From assembly GCA_026390655.1 (NCBI GenBank), contig JAPLFN010000113.1, positions 12,951 to 46,163 of the forward strand: 33,213 nucleotides of DNA, written 5' to 3'. This DNA is from Candidatus Kapaibacterium sp. (GTDB lineage: Bacteria > Bacteroidota > Ignavibacteria > Kapaibacteriales > Kapaibacteriaceae). Position numbers and translations under genes: made by a program. Of the stretch, positions 17,133 through 25,845 are shown one piece after another (position 1 is the first letter of the stretch; each line of letters opens with the position of its first letter). A model generated the notes under the pieces. That model searched no databases. It had not been told where the DNA came from and worked only from the letters and a program-made list of their open reading frames with translations.

Positions 17133-18467
17133 TTACCCCTTCACCGGCAAGTAGGTAAGGACGATGCGTTGATTTGTACCAAAGAGTCTCTTTGCTACTC
17201 GTTGGATATCGGCCTTTGTTACCTTCATATACTTTGCCATCTCGTCGTTGATCGCAGACGTTGTTTTATCAAAACGATAGGCATTAGAAAGTGCGAGCGC
17301 TTTTTGGTAGACTCCTGTGCGTCCTTCAACAAAACTGGCCTCAGTTATATTCTTCGCCTTTACCAGTTCCTCATCTGTTACGCCCGTGCTCATCACCAAT
17401 GCAAGTTCCGCATCGATTCCTTTTTCTACATCTGCGAGCCCCTTACCGGGCGCGGCAATCCCAACGCAGTAGATCATTCCAACAAATTCACGAGGGAATA
17501 ATGAGATGCTTGCCTGAACTGCTACCTGCTGGCTGTCTACGAGTGAATGGTAGAATCTTGACGACTCGCCATTTGAAAGGATCGTTGTTAAGAGATCCGC
17601 AGCATAGGAGTCGGGGTCCGTTTGAGGCATTGCACGATAGGACATGAACAACGCGGGCAGTTGTGCCTTGGGGTCGTTAATGGTCTCACGTATCTCGCCG
17701 CTCAGCGGTGCAAGATCACCAACAACTGGTCGGCGAGGCTCTGGGCTACGTTGATACTCGCCGAAGTACGCCAGGATGGTCTCGCGTACAAGTGTTTCAT
17801 CAAAATCACCGCTCACAACAAGGATCGCGTTATTGGGCTGATAGTATGCATCGTAAAAGGCCTTGAACTCGGCGATCGACGCACTGTCAATGTGCTGGGC
17901 GGAGCCGATCGGCGACCACTGGTAGGGTGTGCCGGCAAAAAGTGTTGCCTGCGTCTTCTCCATCCATCCGCCGTACGGTGCATTGTCGTATCTGTTTTTT
18001 CGTTCCTCTTTTACTACACCACGCTGTGTTTCCACACCGATCGTATTGACATGCAGTTTGCGCATTCGTTGTGCTTCGATCCATAAAGCCAAACGCACTT
18101 GATTGGAGGGCAATACAAAGTGATAGACCGTTTGATCATTGCCCGTGAACGCATTCAGCTGCCCTCCGGCCCCATTGACCATTTTGTCGATCGTGGCACG
18201 CTCGATCGCATCTGTTGACTCAAACATGAGGTGCTCAAAGAAATGCGCAAAGCCCGTACGAGCAGGGTCCTCATCACGCGAGCCCACCATATAGTGAACA
18301 ACGGTTGCGACAACTGGAGCTGAATGATCCTCGTGAAGGATCACATGCAGGCCATTTGGTAGGTCATACTCTTTGTAGGCAAGGGGCTTGTATTGCGCCG
18401 TTGCAGACAGTGAGAGACCAAGGACAGTGACAAAAAGCGTCACGATCCGAAAGTTCAATTGATTCAT
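17133..18467 (-). CDS. M16 family zinc metallopeptidase (catalytic subunit)
   Basis: A 444-residue exported protease with a signal peptide (MNQLNFRIVTLFVTVLGLSLSATAQ). The inverted zinc-binding motif HFFEH is intact at residues 75-79, with the distal glutamate in VVKEERKNRYDN (E154 or E155), about 76 residues later as expected for M16B. Two tandem M16 halves are present, the second lacking zinc ligands as usual. It should cleave peptides in the periplasm; the substrate is unknown. The downstream gene encodes an M16 protein without the zinc motif, so the two likely form a heterodimer. The start overlaps the original stop of lnt by ATGA, indicating that it was translationally coupled to lnt. 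Confidence 0.92.
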   Translation of the reverse strand: MNQLNFRIVTLFVTVLGLSLSATAQYKPLAYKEYDLPNGLHVILHEDHSAPVVATVVHYMVGSRDEDPARTGFAHFFEHLMFESTDAIERATIDKMVNGAGGQLNAFTGNDQTVYHFVLPSNQVRLALWIEAQRMRKLHVNTIGVETQRGVVKEERKNRYDNAPYGGWMEKTQATLFAGTPYQWSPIGSAQHIDSASIAEFKAFYDAYYQPNNAILVVSGDFDETLVRETILAYFGEYQRSPEPRRPVVGDLAPLSGEIRETINDPKAQLPALFMSYRAMPQTDPDSYAADLLTTILSNGESSRFYHSLVDSQQVAVQASISLFPREFVGMIYCVGIAAPGKGLADVEKGIDAELALVMSTGVTDEELVKAKNITEASFVEGRTGVYQKALALSNAYRFDKTTSAINDEMAKYMKVTKADIQRVAKRLFGTNQRIVLTYLPVKG

Positions 18468-20133
18468 AGAAAGGTTTTTTCGATCGATGTGAAACGGAAA
18501 GGAAGATTACGAAGGATGAACGGAATTCGTGCAATCAATAGGAGAATGATCGTGCAGATGAGCCCCGTGATGGGCAATGGGTCACCAATGATTGAGTAGA
18601 TAGTCCTAGCATGGGAAAGTGGAGCGCTGCCTACAACCACGCCACGGGTCATTGGCTTGATAGCGGGATGCGGATCCTCGGACCCGTCCGGTCTGATGAT
18701 GCCAGTGATCCCGGAGTTTGCGCATCTAATGATTGTCCTCCTCTGTTCAATGGCTCGCATGCGGGCAATATCGAAATGTTGCTCAGGTCCCCAGGTGCCG
18801 TTGTACCACGCATCATTGGTGATAACGCACAGAAGGTCTGCACCATTGTTGACGCACCATTGTTGAAGAGATCACGTGCCACTTCCGGGTAGATGGACTC
18901 TATGCAAATGATGGTACCCACGTGAGCGATCGTGTCTCCACTTCGCACCAGCTCAAGGGGATTTCTGGTTTGCCCCTTACCCCATGCAGAGATACCTACG
19001 CCCCATTCAATCCACGACATGGCAAAGGTCAGCTGGTCGGCAAAAGGGAGTCGTTCTGCGAAGGGCGTAAGCATAGATTTGCGATGCACGGGCACATCGA
19101 GAACTCCTGCATTGATCATCATTGCTGCATTGAACGTGTCAAACCTCACTGCGGGGTCAATGCGTGAGTGACGAGCCGATGGTGGCGCCTGTCCGGGCGG
19201 ATAAACCATCACATCAGCAAAACCCGTAAGCAAGGAGATCTGAGAAGTGTCAACCCATTTTCTCAACTCTTCCCATTCTGCTTCTAAACGAGGGTCGCGA
19301 ATCGTGTAGGGTATAGCCGTTTCACTCCACACAACCATGTCGGGCTTGGAACCAGAAGACCGCGCTGAATCCACGAGCATTTCATGCACGTCAACTTGTG
19401 CCCTCGTATCGCCCCACTTCTCCCACGGATTCTCATTCGGCTGCACCAACATCACCGATATTGAATCGCCGTTTATAGGGGGCTCGCTCTTGCTCAATCC
19501 CCACGCTCCCCACGCAATGATAAAGACGGCGAGCAAGACCGATGGCGTCCGAATGCGTGCACCCTGTCGAAGTGCGAGGAAAACATAAAGGACCAAGGCG
19601 TTGACTATTCCTATCATGAAGGAGAGCCCATAGACCCCAACAGTATCGGCCACTTGGGCAAAAGGCGTGTGCACTAAGGAGTACCCAATGGTAAGCCAGG
19701 GGTACGATGCATCGGTTTGTCCGTGCAACCATTCAAAGCCTGCGATAGAAAGTGGCGTGGATATCAACATCCAGACAATACCCAGTCTTCTACGAATCGA
19801 CGCAAGCGCTATGAACGGCAGCATGAGGAAGAACGGATGAAACAACCACAGGGCTAAACCACTAGCAAAGAGGTACGGATCCGTTTGTGCCTGCCAGGAG
19901 CACACCCACCAATTGCTAAGACCGTGAAAGACCACGAACGTGAGGTAGAACCAAGCGATCAATGACCACCTGCGCGCTGCCTTTCCTCCATCGATAATGG
20001 CAAGCAGGAGTGGTACATATGCTACGAAGACAAGTAATCCTAACGTTCCGAGGCTGACCTGCGGAAAGGCTATACCTAGAAGCACACCGGACAGAAGTGC
20101 TCGTATGACTGGTCGTTGAAGGAACGTTTGCAT
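18464..20133 (-). pseudogene. lnt: Apolipoprotein N-acyltransferase, disrupted by a 14-bp duplication
   Basis: Lnt N-acylates lipoproteins in the inner membrane using a nitrilase-type Glu-Lys-Cys triad. The N-terminal multi-helix membrane domain and most of the nitrilase domain are intact: E271 (VVWSETAIPY), K352 (HRKSMLTPFAERLPF) and C410 (GTIICIESIYPE) are all present. After DLFNNGA (~427) the frame is broken and 67 foreign residues follow, ending at 18649. The missing part is open in another frame: ADLLCVITNDAWYNGTWG, then EQHFDIARMRAIEQRR, IIRCANSGITG and a last membrane helix, ending at 18464. A direct repeat at 18841-18866 explains the break; removing one 14-nt unit restores a 551-residue protein, normal for Lnt. 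The gene may be a recent pseudogene, a phase-variable allele, or an assembly error. The original stop overlaps the M16 start (ATGA). Confidence 0.88.
18841..18866. repeat. Tandem duplication that frameshifts lnt
   Basis: CACCATTGTTGACG (18841-18854) is followed directly by CACCATTGTTGA (18855-18866): a 12-bp perfect direct repeat with a 14-bp period. Deleting one period rejoins LFNNG to ADLLCVITND, the expected Lnt sequence. A 14-bp insertion shifts the frame because 14 is not a multiple of three. The form fits replication slippage. Confidence 0.9.
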
Positions 20134-20140
20134 GAAGTAC

Positions 20141-20148
20141 CAAAAATA
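20141..20148 (-). promoter_or_regulatory. Possible Bacteroidota -7 element for lnt, overlapping the upstream terminator's T-run
   Basis: On the minus strand the bases read TATTTTTG, a full match to the Bacteroidota TAnnTTTG -7 element. It ends 7 nt before the lnt ATG at 20133, so a transcript from it would be leaderless or nearly so. The same bases are the U-run of the terminator of the preceding gene. No TTG was found at the -33 position (it falls in the terminator stem), so the promoter is uncertain. Confidence 0.35.
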
Positions 20149-20186
20149 CGAACCGCTCCTGCGCCATTGGGCACAGGAGCGGTTCG
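20142..20186 (-). terminator. Intrinsic terminator of the 1826-residue T9SS protein gene
   Basis: CGAACCGCTCCTG (20149-20161) and CAGGAGCGGTTCG (20174-20186) form a perfect 13-bp G+C-rich stem with a 12-nt loop. On the minus strand the stem is followed by TATTTTTGG. It begins 26 nt after the stop codon of the T9SS protein gene and ends just before lnt, separating two transcription units. Confidence 0.85.
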
Positions 20187-20212
20187 GTGATTGTCAGGAT
20201 CGAAATCGAATG

Positions 20213-23200
20213 TTACTTCGAGATCGTCACATTCTTAGATACGACCAAGCCGTTGCTACGAAGAACAAGTGTGTATGTACCCGATGCTAATGTCGCTGCG
20301 TCAATTGATGCGCTGTGTGTACCTGCAGCAAATGAGCCTTGAGTAACAGTAAGCACTTCTTGACCTGCAACGTTCACCATGATGAGTTGAACGTCTCCAG
20401 CCGTTGTAAGCGAGAAGGATACCTTAGCACTGTTTGCAACTGGGTTAGGAGTTACGTCAGCTAGCTGAAGTCCCGCGCCTTCACCGTCGATCGTAACATT
20501 AACTTCTTGCGACGAAGAGCGTGCACCGTCCATATCGATTGCTGTCAAACGATATGTGTATGTGCCAGATGCGAGGTTCTCATCCTTGATCGAATAGTCG
20601 CGACGAATCGTTGAACTACCTGCCGCAGGTACCGTACGAACCGTAGCAAAGTCAGAAGATGAAGAAACTTCACCAGCCTTGGCACCTGAGATCATTGCGC
20701 GTTCAACGATGAAGTGATCGGTGTTCTTCTCTGTGGCAGTTGTCCAGAAAACATCCACATCATTCGTACGAGCCTTAGCATCGAACGATACAAGTGAAAC
20801 TGGAACTAATCCACCACCGTTTGATTCAAAGAAGTCGAAGATGCCTCGCACTACACGCTCATTACCGGTGCGGACACCTGTACGTGCGAAGTGACGCCAA
20901 TCAACACCAAGGTAGACAATGTTCGACGTGATGGCAGCAGTAGCCGTTCCCATGATCGAGTCAACCGTGCTACGATCGCCCGCAACGTACGAATATGCTG
21001 TGCTAGCAATACCCGGCGTGGTAGGGTCGGAGTAGATGCGGATCAATGCCGGAACTGGCTCAGCGTCATTAAATACCCCAGTACGGTCAACAAGCTCCAC
21101 GGAGTTGCGCGCAATTGCGTTACCAAATACACGACGTCCGCTATAGTTCGGTGTGAACGGAGTTCCTGGTGCCTGATTCACGGCACGGAGCACGCGCTGC
21201 ACGAAGTTGATATCGCTCGCTACCGTAGCACCTGAGTGCTGTGCAGGGAAGCCTTGACCAGAAATCGCAAGATTCTTCTTGTTACCTGGAACACCCGCTG
21301 AAACAAAGTTGCGAATATCATCACGCTCTGTGCGCGTTAGTGCAGTTTGGTCGTGTGACCAGAACGTTGTGTGATACATCGTGTAGTTCACTGAGCGAGT
21401 GGCCCAGGCGTTGCGCTCGAACACGTCGTAATCAAAACGATTGTTTGACGGATCGTTTACATATCCAAGATCTGCAAGTGCCTTCGTTACGCTGTCACTG
21501 TTGAGCTTACCAACAATCTCATTCACTGTAGGTGTTCCTACTAGAATGTTGTTGGCAGAGCCGCGGACACTGACGGCAATGCGGTTTGTAGACTTGCGAA
21601 GGAAGAAGCGGACGACCTTAGACTGAATATTGTTCGGGTTGAACTCATCAGATGAAGTCGTCACTTCTATACGATAACGAGGTGTTACGTTGATGCTCAT
21701 TGTGGAGAAGCGAGCAGGTACGTTATAGCCGGCCATGCCATAGTACGTTTGAGGCGTCCATGACGGGATGTTAAACACAACGTCCTTCGATTCACCTGAA
21801 GCAAGTGCAGTCGAAACCACACGATCAACAACCGGAGTGCCGTTCCATGTTGGAACAACTGCATCAGTATTGTTTGAGTTGGCTGTTTCGAGGTAGACAC
21901 GAACTCTAACCGGTGAATTCGTAGTTGCAAGACCACCATTATTGCGGATCCGTGATGTAACATCGATCGGAGCCGTTGTCATGATGTATTCTGCATCGCT
22001 CGTTGTGCCTAGTGCATCACGGTAGGCTGCCGGCTTGATGATGTCAATGACTTCGAGATCGCTAACGTAGAGACGACCGTCAAACTCATCAGCACCGATG
22101 TCATAGCCCAATCCAGCCTGACCACGCAGAGCTCCATCTATATCAAGAGTTGTGCCGGCCAGACGCTGGCCACGATTGTTGAGGATAGAACCAACTGGAA
22201 GTGGAGTAACATTAACACGAAGATTCTGATTAGGTGCAACACCGAGGAAAACATGCTCAGTGGTGAAGTCTCCCACAACGGAATTAATGTCCTGTGCCGT
22301 CCAGTTCCGCCATTGTGCGATTGTTGTGAACTCTGTTTGCGAACCAGCCGAAACAATTTCGCTCTTCTCTGAAATCTCAACAAAACGAGCGATGCCCGAA
22401 TTTGGAGCCCAAAACGCGTTCCGGTTGGAAACGAGAGCACCAGGGGCACCAGTCGGCAAGTACCATGCATTCACCTGACCATTACGGAACAGTGTTCCCT
22501 CATAGAAGATGGCCGACTGTGTAAGGCTTGCTGCATTCAGATTTGATTGCAACGAGATAGCATTGTTCATCACTACCGGCGTGTTCGCGTTTTGAACGCC
22601 AACACCAACGATAGCTCCCGTCCCAACTAAGTTGTCATTGCTAATTACTACCGTGTTGTTTACTACCGAGTCACCAACGGTGAAGTAGGTGAGAATCGAT
22701 GGCGTAACCAGCGCAGTTAGCGGATCTGCAGTTGTTGCGCGGCGTGTGTATACGTGGATACCAGCCATGCTCGCACCAGCTGCCCCACGTGTGAGACCCC
22801 AAACAGCATTGCTCGTAACATATGAGTGCTCTGGCTTATTCGGGAAGCTCACTGTTCCAGCTTGTGTACGTGGACCAAAGCCCTTGTTTGTAGCGTTGAT
22901 CGACTGATAGTCATTGCGACATTGTTCCACAACAACTCCACGGCTCCACGTATTACCGCGTACGCCGCTGATCTCGTTCTGCGCGATCATCAGGTTCATG
23001 TTGTTATAACGAACCTCACCACCTGCAAGGATACCGGCACATTCATTTTCAGTACCGCCCGTGGTAGCTCCGACGTTGTAGATACGGTTCGATGCTACCT
23101 TCACACCATCTTCGTATGCAACGAAGATTCCAGCGCGACGAACATTGAAGATGAGATTGCCTGTGATCTCCGTACCTGCATTGTAATATGGACGGAAGTC

Positions 23201-25693
23201 GTTGACGCCAGCCTTGATGAGTGATCCAATACCAATCGAGATCACGCCGTAACCGAATCCACTGATCTCATTTCCAACAAACTTGTTGTTCGTGTTAATG
23301 AGCGTGTCAATGTTACCGAGATTGTCCGGGTTGATAGTGTCACGTGATGTGATGCCGGCAGTATAACTGATGTTCGTGTTCTTCGTATTTCCTTCGAAGC
23401 GATACTGATTAGAGCCCGCATTGAACTGCACCTGAGGAAGCGTTGTAGCATAGCTTGGAACCACACCATCTCCATTCCCGATGATACAGTTCTTGATCAG
23501 CATGTTTGAAGAACCGGACGAGAGGTAGAACACCGAGACGTGCGGAGAAGGGAAGCCCGCTAGGACGTTCTTTCTCATGGTGAACTTCAGCGACTTCTGC
23601 GCACCACCATCGAAGGTGATGTAACCAGCAGAATTAGCATTCTGGGCATTACCGAAGTACGTCTGCTTTTGGATAGCGTTGATGTTTGATGGGTTGATGT
23701 TTTGGCCCAGTAGGACACCAATGCCAGACTCCGTCACCATGTTAATAGTAACAGACCCCTTGCTGATCGAGCGCTCAAGGCTTGGCTTGAACGTGATCGT
23801 ATTCGTGGAGCTTGCACCGATGATGCGCGAAGAAAGGTCGATAGCAGGGTTCGCAACACCTGTCACGGTCTGTGTATACGACTCATCGGTAAACTCAAAC
23901 GTGACTGCGCCGCTGAGCCCCTTGATATAGAGATCATCAAGCGCTGCGTTTATAGTCAGGTAATTACGAGGGCCTGGCTTAGTGACACCGATAGTGTACA
24001 CACCGGCGAGGTTCGATTGAATTGTGCGGACGACACATATCTCGTTGTTCGTGAGAACTGGGTCACCAGGATACTCGCAACGGAAGCAGAAACGATAGTC
24101 TCCGCCCACTGTTGGGCTGAATGCCGGGAACGTGTATATGGCTTTGTTGAACTGACCCGCAGCAATGTCCGGCACGATACCAGGTTGATTATATACAACG
24201 AGGCCCGTGCTGAGTTGCGTAATGATCAAACGAACAGGTACGTTGGACAGATCTTGAATACCGTTGTTCTCATATACAGCTTCTGGACGGAACGGACGAT
24301 TTGCGAACAACCCCTGGGATGCTCCAGGCACAGTAACTGAGCTAACGGCCGGCTCTTCGTTATAGCCAACCTCATAGATGTAGCTTGGTTGTCCCGGACG
24401 TGGTAAGCAGTCATTGAATGGATTTTCATCCGGAAATGGCGTGATCAGTTCTGCACAGAAGACAACGTTGTACAGACCGACGGGGTGACCGGTTCCACTT
24501 GCAATGAAGCTGTCAAACGACTGTGTCAAACGGCCACCAGGTATGAGCACTTCCGACACGGTCACAGTATCGATGTAAACAAGTGTGCCAGATGGACCAG
24601 TGATGCGACAAATCCCGCGAAACGCCTTTACGGTATCCAATCCGGCATTTTGGAAGATGGCTTCCACGGGGATTGGAGTGGTATTTGGGTATTTATAACG
24701 ACGAGGAAGCTCGTTGGATTGAGGCGAACGAATTCCGCGCACGGAAATGTCACGGTTTAGAGCAATGGTAAATGAACGTGACCAGTCATTGTTACAACTA
24801 GAAACCCCACCAATGGACTGAACAAGCAATGAGTACTCGCCACCAATCACGTTTCCTGTAACAAGCGAGGCACCAGGTCCGGCTGCAATGCCAGTTGCGG
24901 AGCTAGGCGAAGAAACGAAGCTTAATGGGAACGTGCCTGTGGAAGGAGCATTTGCCGTCCAATCAGCCTTATAGATTGTATCAGTAAGTGGCAGTGGTCC
25001 AAAGATGCGGTACTTGATCGTGAAGGCTTGACTCGCTGTCCCGGCACGAAGGGTCATGCTTGGCTTAGGGCGGGTAACAGTTGAAGCATCGTATGTGTTA
25101 CCACGTGGCAGAATGGCCGAGCTGTCCGGCGTGTCATTAGGGAATGATGACACGAAATCGCCAATGATATCAAGGTTGTAGTCTTCGCATTCACCCTGCA
25201 CAAAGCCAGGGAAGGTACATGGATCCGATGGACACGCACCTGCGTTCGTCATGAAGAACACGCGCATACGTGTTACACCAGTACGAGCAGTACATGGGAT
25301 TGTGACGGTTGTATTGTACATATACGGACCGAACGCTCCATCAACTACACAGAGCACACGCTCAGAAGTCGTGAAAATTCCATCCTGGTCCATATCGATC
25401 CAGATCGAATACCCTTTTTGACCAAAGGCATTTGTTTGGATCTGCGTGGTTTGCGGAGTAGCACGTGGTGCACTTAGCGTCGTGGCCGTGAAGTAATCAT
25501 AACCAGACTGGTTAGCATAGTCGGTGCCCGGAGAGCTCCGAGAGAACGCACCGAAACGAAAGAACGTAATGCCCTGTCCCCAGAACCCAGGCATAAGCGC
25601 TGGTTTACAATACTGAGCTTGTGCTTCTGTTGAGAAGCTTAGCAAGCCTACTATGAAAACCAAGCCCAAGAGAAAGGAGTAGATCCTCTTCAT
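20213..25693 (-). CDS. Giant T9SS-sorted surface protein with GEVED, beta-helix and Fn3-like domains
   Basis: An 1826-residue secreted protein with a signal peptide (MKRIYSFLLGLVFIVGLLSF... to ~QAQ). Residues ~28-180 form a GEVED-type domain with WIDMDQDGIF (98-107) and QGECEDYNLDI (166-176). Residues ~180-560 hold repeated immunoglobulin/CARDB-like sandwiches. Residues ~565-1200 begin with NYLTINAALDDLY and carry many Asn-rich turns (NTVVISNDN, NAISLQSN, NRIYNV), the look of a right-handed parallel beta-helix. Residues ~1200-1650 include more CARDB-like sequence and a possible Rossmann-like region (DIRNFVSAG). An Fn3-like segment (VFWTTATEKNTDHFIVERA) leads to a type A sorting domain (VTPNPVANSAKVSFSL, ending VVSKNVTISK). 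It is probably an adhesin or structural surface protein exported by T9SS. No clear Shine-Dalgarno precedes the ATG. A terminator follows. Confidence 0.82.
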   Translation of the reverse strand: MKRIYSFLLGLVFIVGLLSFSTEAQAQYCKPALMPGFWGQGITFFRFGAFSRSSPGTDYANQSGYDYFTATTLSAPRATPQTTQIQTNAFGQKGYSIWIDMDQDGIFTTSERVLCVVDGAFGPYMYNTTVTIPCTARTGVTRMRVFFMTNAGACPSDPCTFPGFVQGECEDYNLDIIGDFVSSFPNDTPDSSAILPRGNTYDASTVTRPKPSMTLRAGTASQAFTIKYRIFGPLPLTDTIYKADWTANAPSTGTFPLSFVSSPSSATGIAAGPGASLVTGNVIGGEYSLLVQSIGGVSSCNNDWSRSFTIALNRDISVRGIRSPQSNELPRRYKYPNTTPIPVEAIFQNAGLDTVKAFRGICRITGPSGTLVYIDTVTVSEVLIPGGRLTQSFDSFIASGTGHPVGLYNVVFCAELITPFPDENPFNDCLPRPGQPSYIYEVGYNEEPAVSSVTVPGASQGLFANRPFRPEAVYENNGIQDLSNVPVRLIITQLSTGLVVYNQPGIVPDIAAGQFNKAIYTFPAFSPTVGGDYRFCFRCEYPGDPVLTNNEICVVRTIQSNLAGVYTIGVTKPGPRNYLTINAALDDLYIKGLSGAVTFEFTDESYTQTVTGVANPAIDLSSRIIGASSTNTITFKPSLERSISKGSVTINMVTESGIGVLLGQNINPSNINAIQKQTYFGNAQNANSAGYITFDGGAQKSLKFTMRKNVLAGFPSPHVSVFYLSSGSSNMLIKNCIIGNGDGVVPSYATTLPQVQFNAGSNQYRFEGNTKNTNISYTAGITSRDTINPDNLGNIDTLINTNNKFVGNEISGFGYGVISIGIGSLIKAGVNDFRPYYNAGTEITGNLIFNVRRAGIFVAYEDGVKVASNRIYNVGATTGGTENECAGILAGGEVRYNNMNLMIAQNEISGVRGNTWSRGVVVEQCRNDYQSINATNKGFGPRTQAGTVSFPNKPEHSYVTSNAVWGLTRGAAGASMAGIHVYTRRATTADPLTALVTPSILTYFTVGDSVVNNTVVISNDNLVGTGAIVGVGVQNANTPVVMNNAISLQSNLNAASLTQSAIFYEGTLFRNGQVNAWYLPTGAPGALVSNRNAFWAPNSGIARFVEISEKSEIVSAGSQTEFTTIAQWRNWTAQDINSVVGDFTTEHVFLGVAPNQNLRVNVTPLPVGSILNNRGQRLAGTTLDIDGALRGQAGLGYDIGADEFDGRLYVSDLEVIDIIKPAAYRDALGTTSDAEYIMTTAPIDVTSRIRNNGGLATTNSPVRVRVYLETANSNNTDAVVPTWNGTPVVDRVVSTALASGESKDVVFNIPSWTPQTYYGMAGYNVPARFSTMSINVTPRYRIEVTTSSDEFNPNNIQSKVVRFFLRKSTNRIAVSVRGSANNILVGTPTVNEIVGKLNSDSVTKALADLGYVNDPSNNRFDYDVFERNAWATRSVNYTMYHTTFWSHDQTALTRTERDDIRNFVSAGVPGNKKNLAISGQGFPAQHSGATVASDINFVQRVLRAVNQAPGTPFTPNYSGRRVFGNAIARNSVELVDRTGVFNDAEPVPALIRIYSDPTTPGIASTAYSYVAGDRSTVDSIMGTATAAITSNIVYLGVDWRHFARTGVRTGNERVVRGIFDFFESNGGGLVPVSLVSFDAKARTNDVDVFWTTATEKNTDHFIVERAMISGAKAGEVSSSSDFATVRTVPAAGSSTIRRDYSIKDENLASGTYTYRLTAIDMDGARSSSQEVNVTIDGEGAGLQLADVTPNPVANSAKVSFSLTTAGDVQLIMVNVAGQEVLTVTQGSFAAGTHSASIDAATLASGTYTLVLRSNGLVVSKNVTISK

Positions 25694-25779
25694 AGGTGTA
25701 CCACTGATAAGTTGGAATTAAACGTGCAGATAATTTTGTTTCAATTTGACGAAAGATGTGTTCGAAGACACGCCGTTAC

Positions 25780-25799
25780 TGGTCAGAGTTACCTGACCA
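25780..25799. repeat. Hairpin in the predicted 5' leader of the giant T9SS gene
   Basis: TGGTCAG (25780-25786) and CTGACCA (25793-25799) form a perfect 7-bp inverted repeat with a 6-nt loop. If the promoter proposed at 25808-25836 is right, this hairpin is at the very 5' end of a leader of about 110 nt and could stabilise the mRNA. No U-run follows on the minus strand, so it is not a clear terminator for the upstream FG-GAP gene. Confidence 0.4.
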
Positions 25800-25807
25800 A
25801 CACATGT

Positions 25808-25836
25808 AAAATATACACAACGTGTATTCCTCACAA
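25808..25836 (-). promoter_or_regulatory. Candidate promoter with a palindrome in its spacer (giant T9SS gene)
   Basis: On the minus strand, TTG (25836-25834) is followed after 18 nt by TATATTTT (25815-25808), close to the Bacteroidota TTG-N19-TAnnTTTG pattern with one mismatch in the -7 box. The spacer contains the palindrome ATACAC-AAC-GTGTAT (25813-25827), placed where a repressor would block the promoter. It lies in the 152-nt gap between the FG-GAP gene stop and the giant gene start. Confidence 0.35.
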
Positions 25837-25845
25837 TAAGTAGTG

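Noticed and set aside
25786-25792. A single GAGTTAC heptamer in the hairpin loop, identical to the murQ-dedA repeat unit.
   Set aside because: One 7-mer match is expected by chance several times in 33 kb; no array is present.
25780-25799. Hairpin considered as the terminator of the FG-GAP gene.
   Set aside because: The stem is only 7 bp and no U-run follows on the minus strand.
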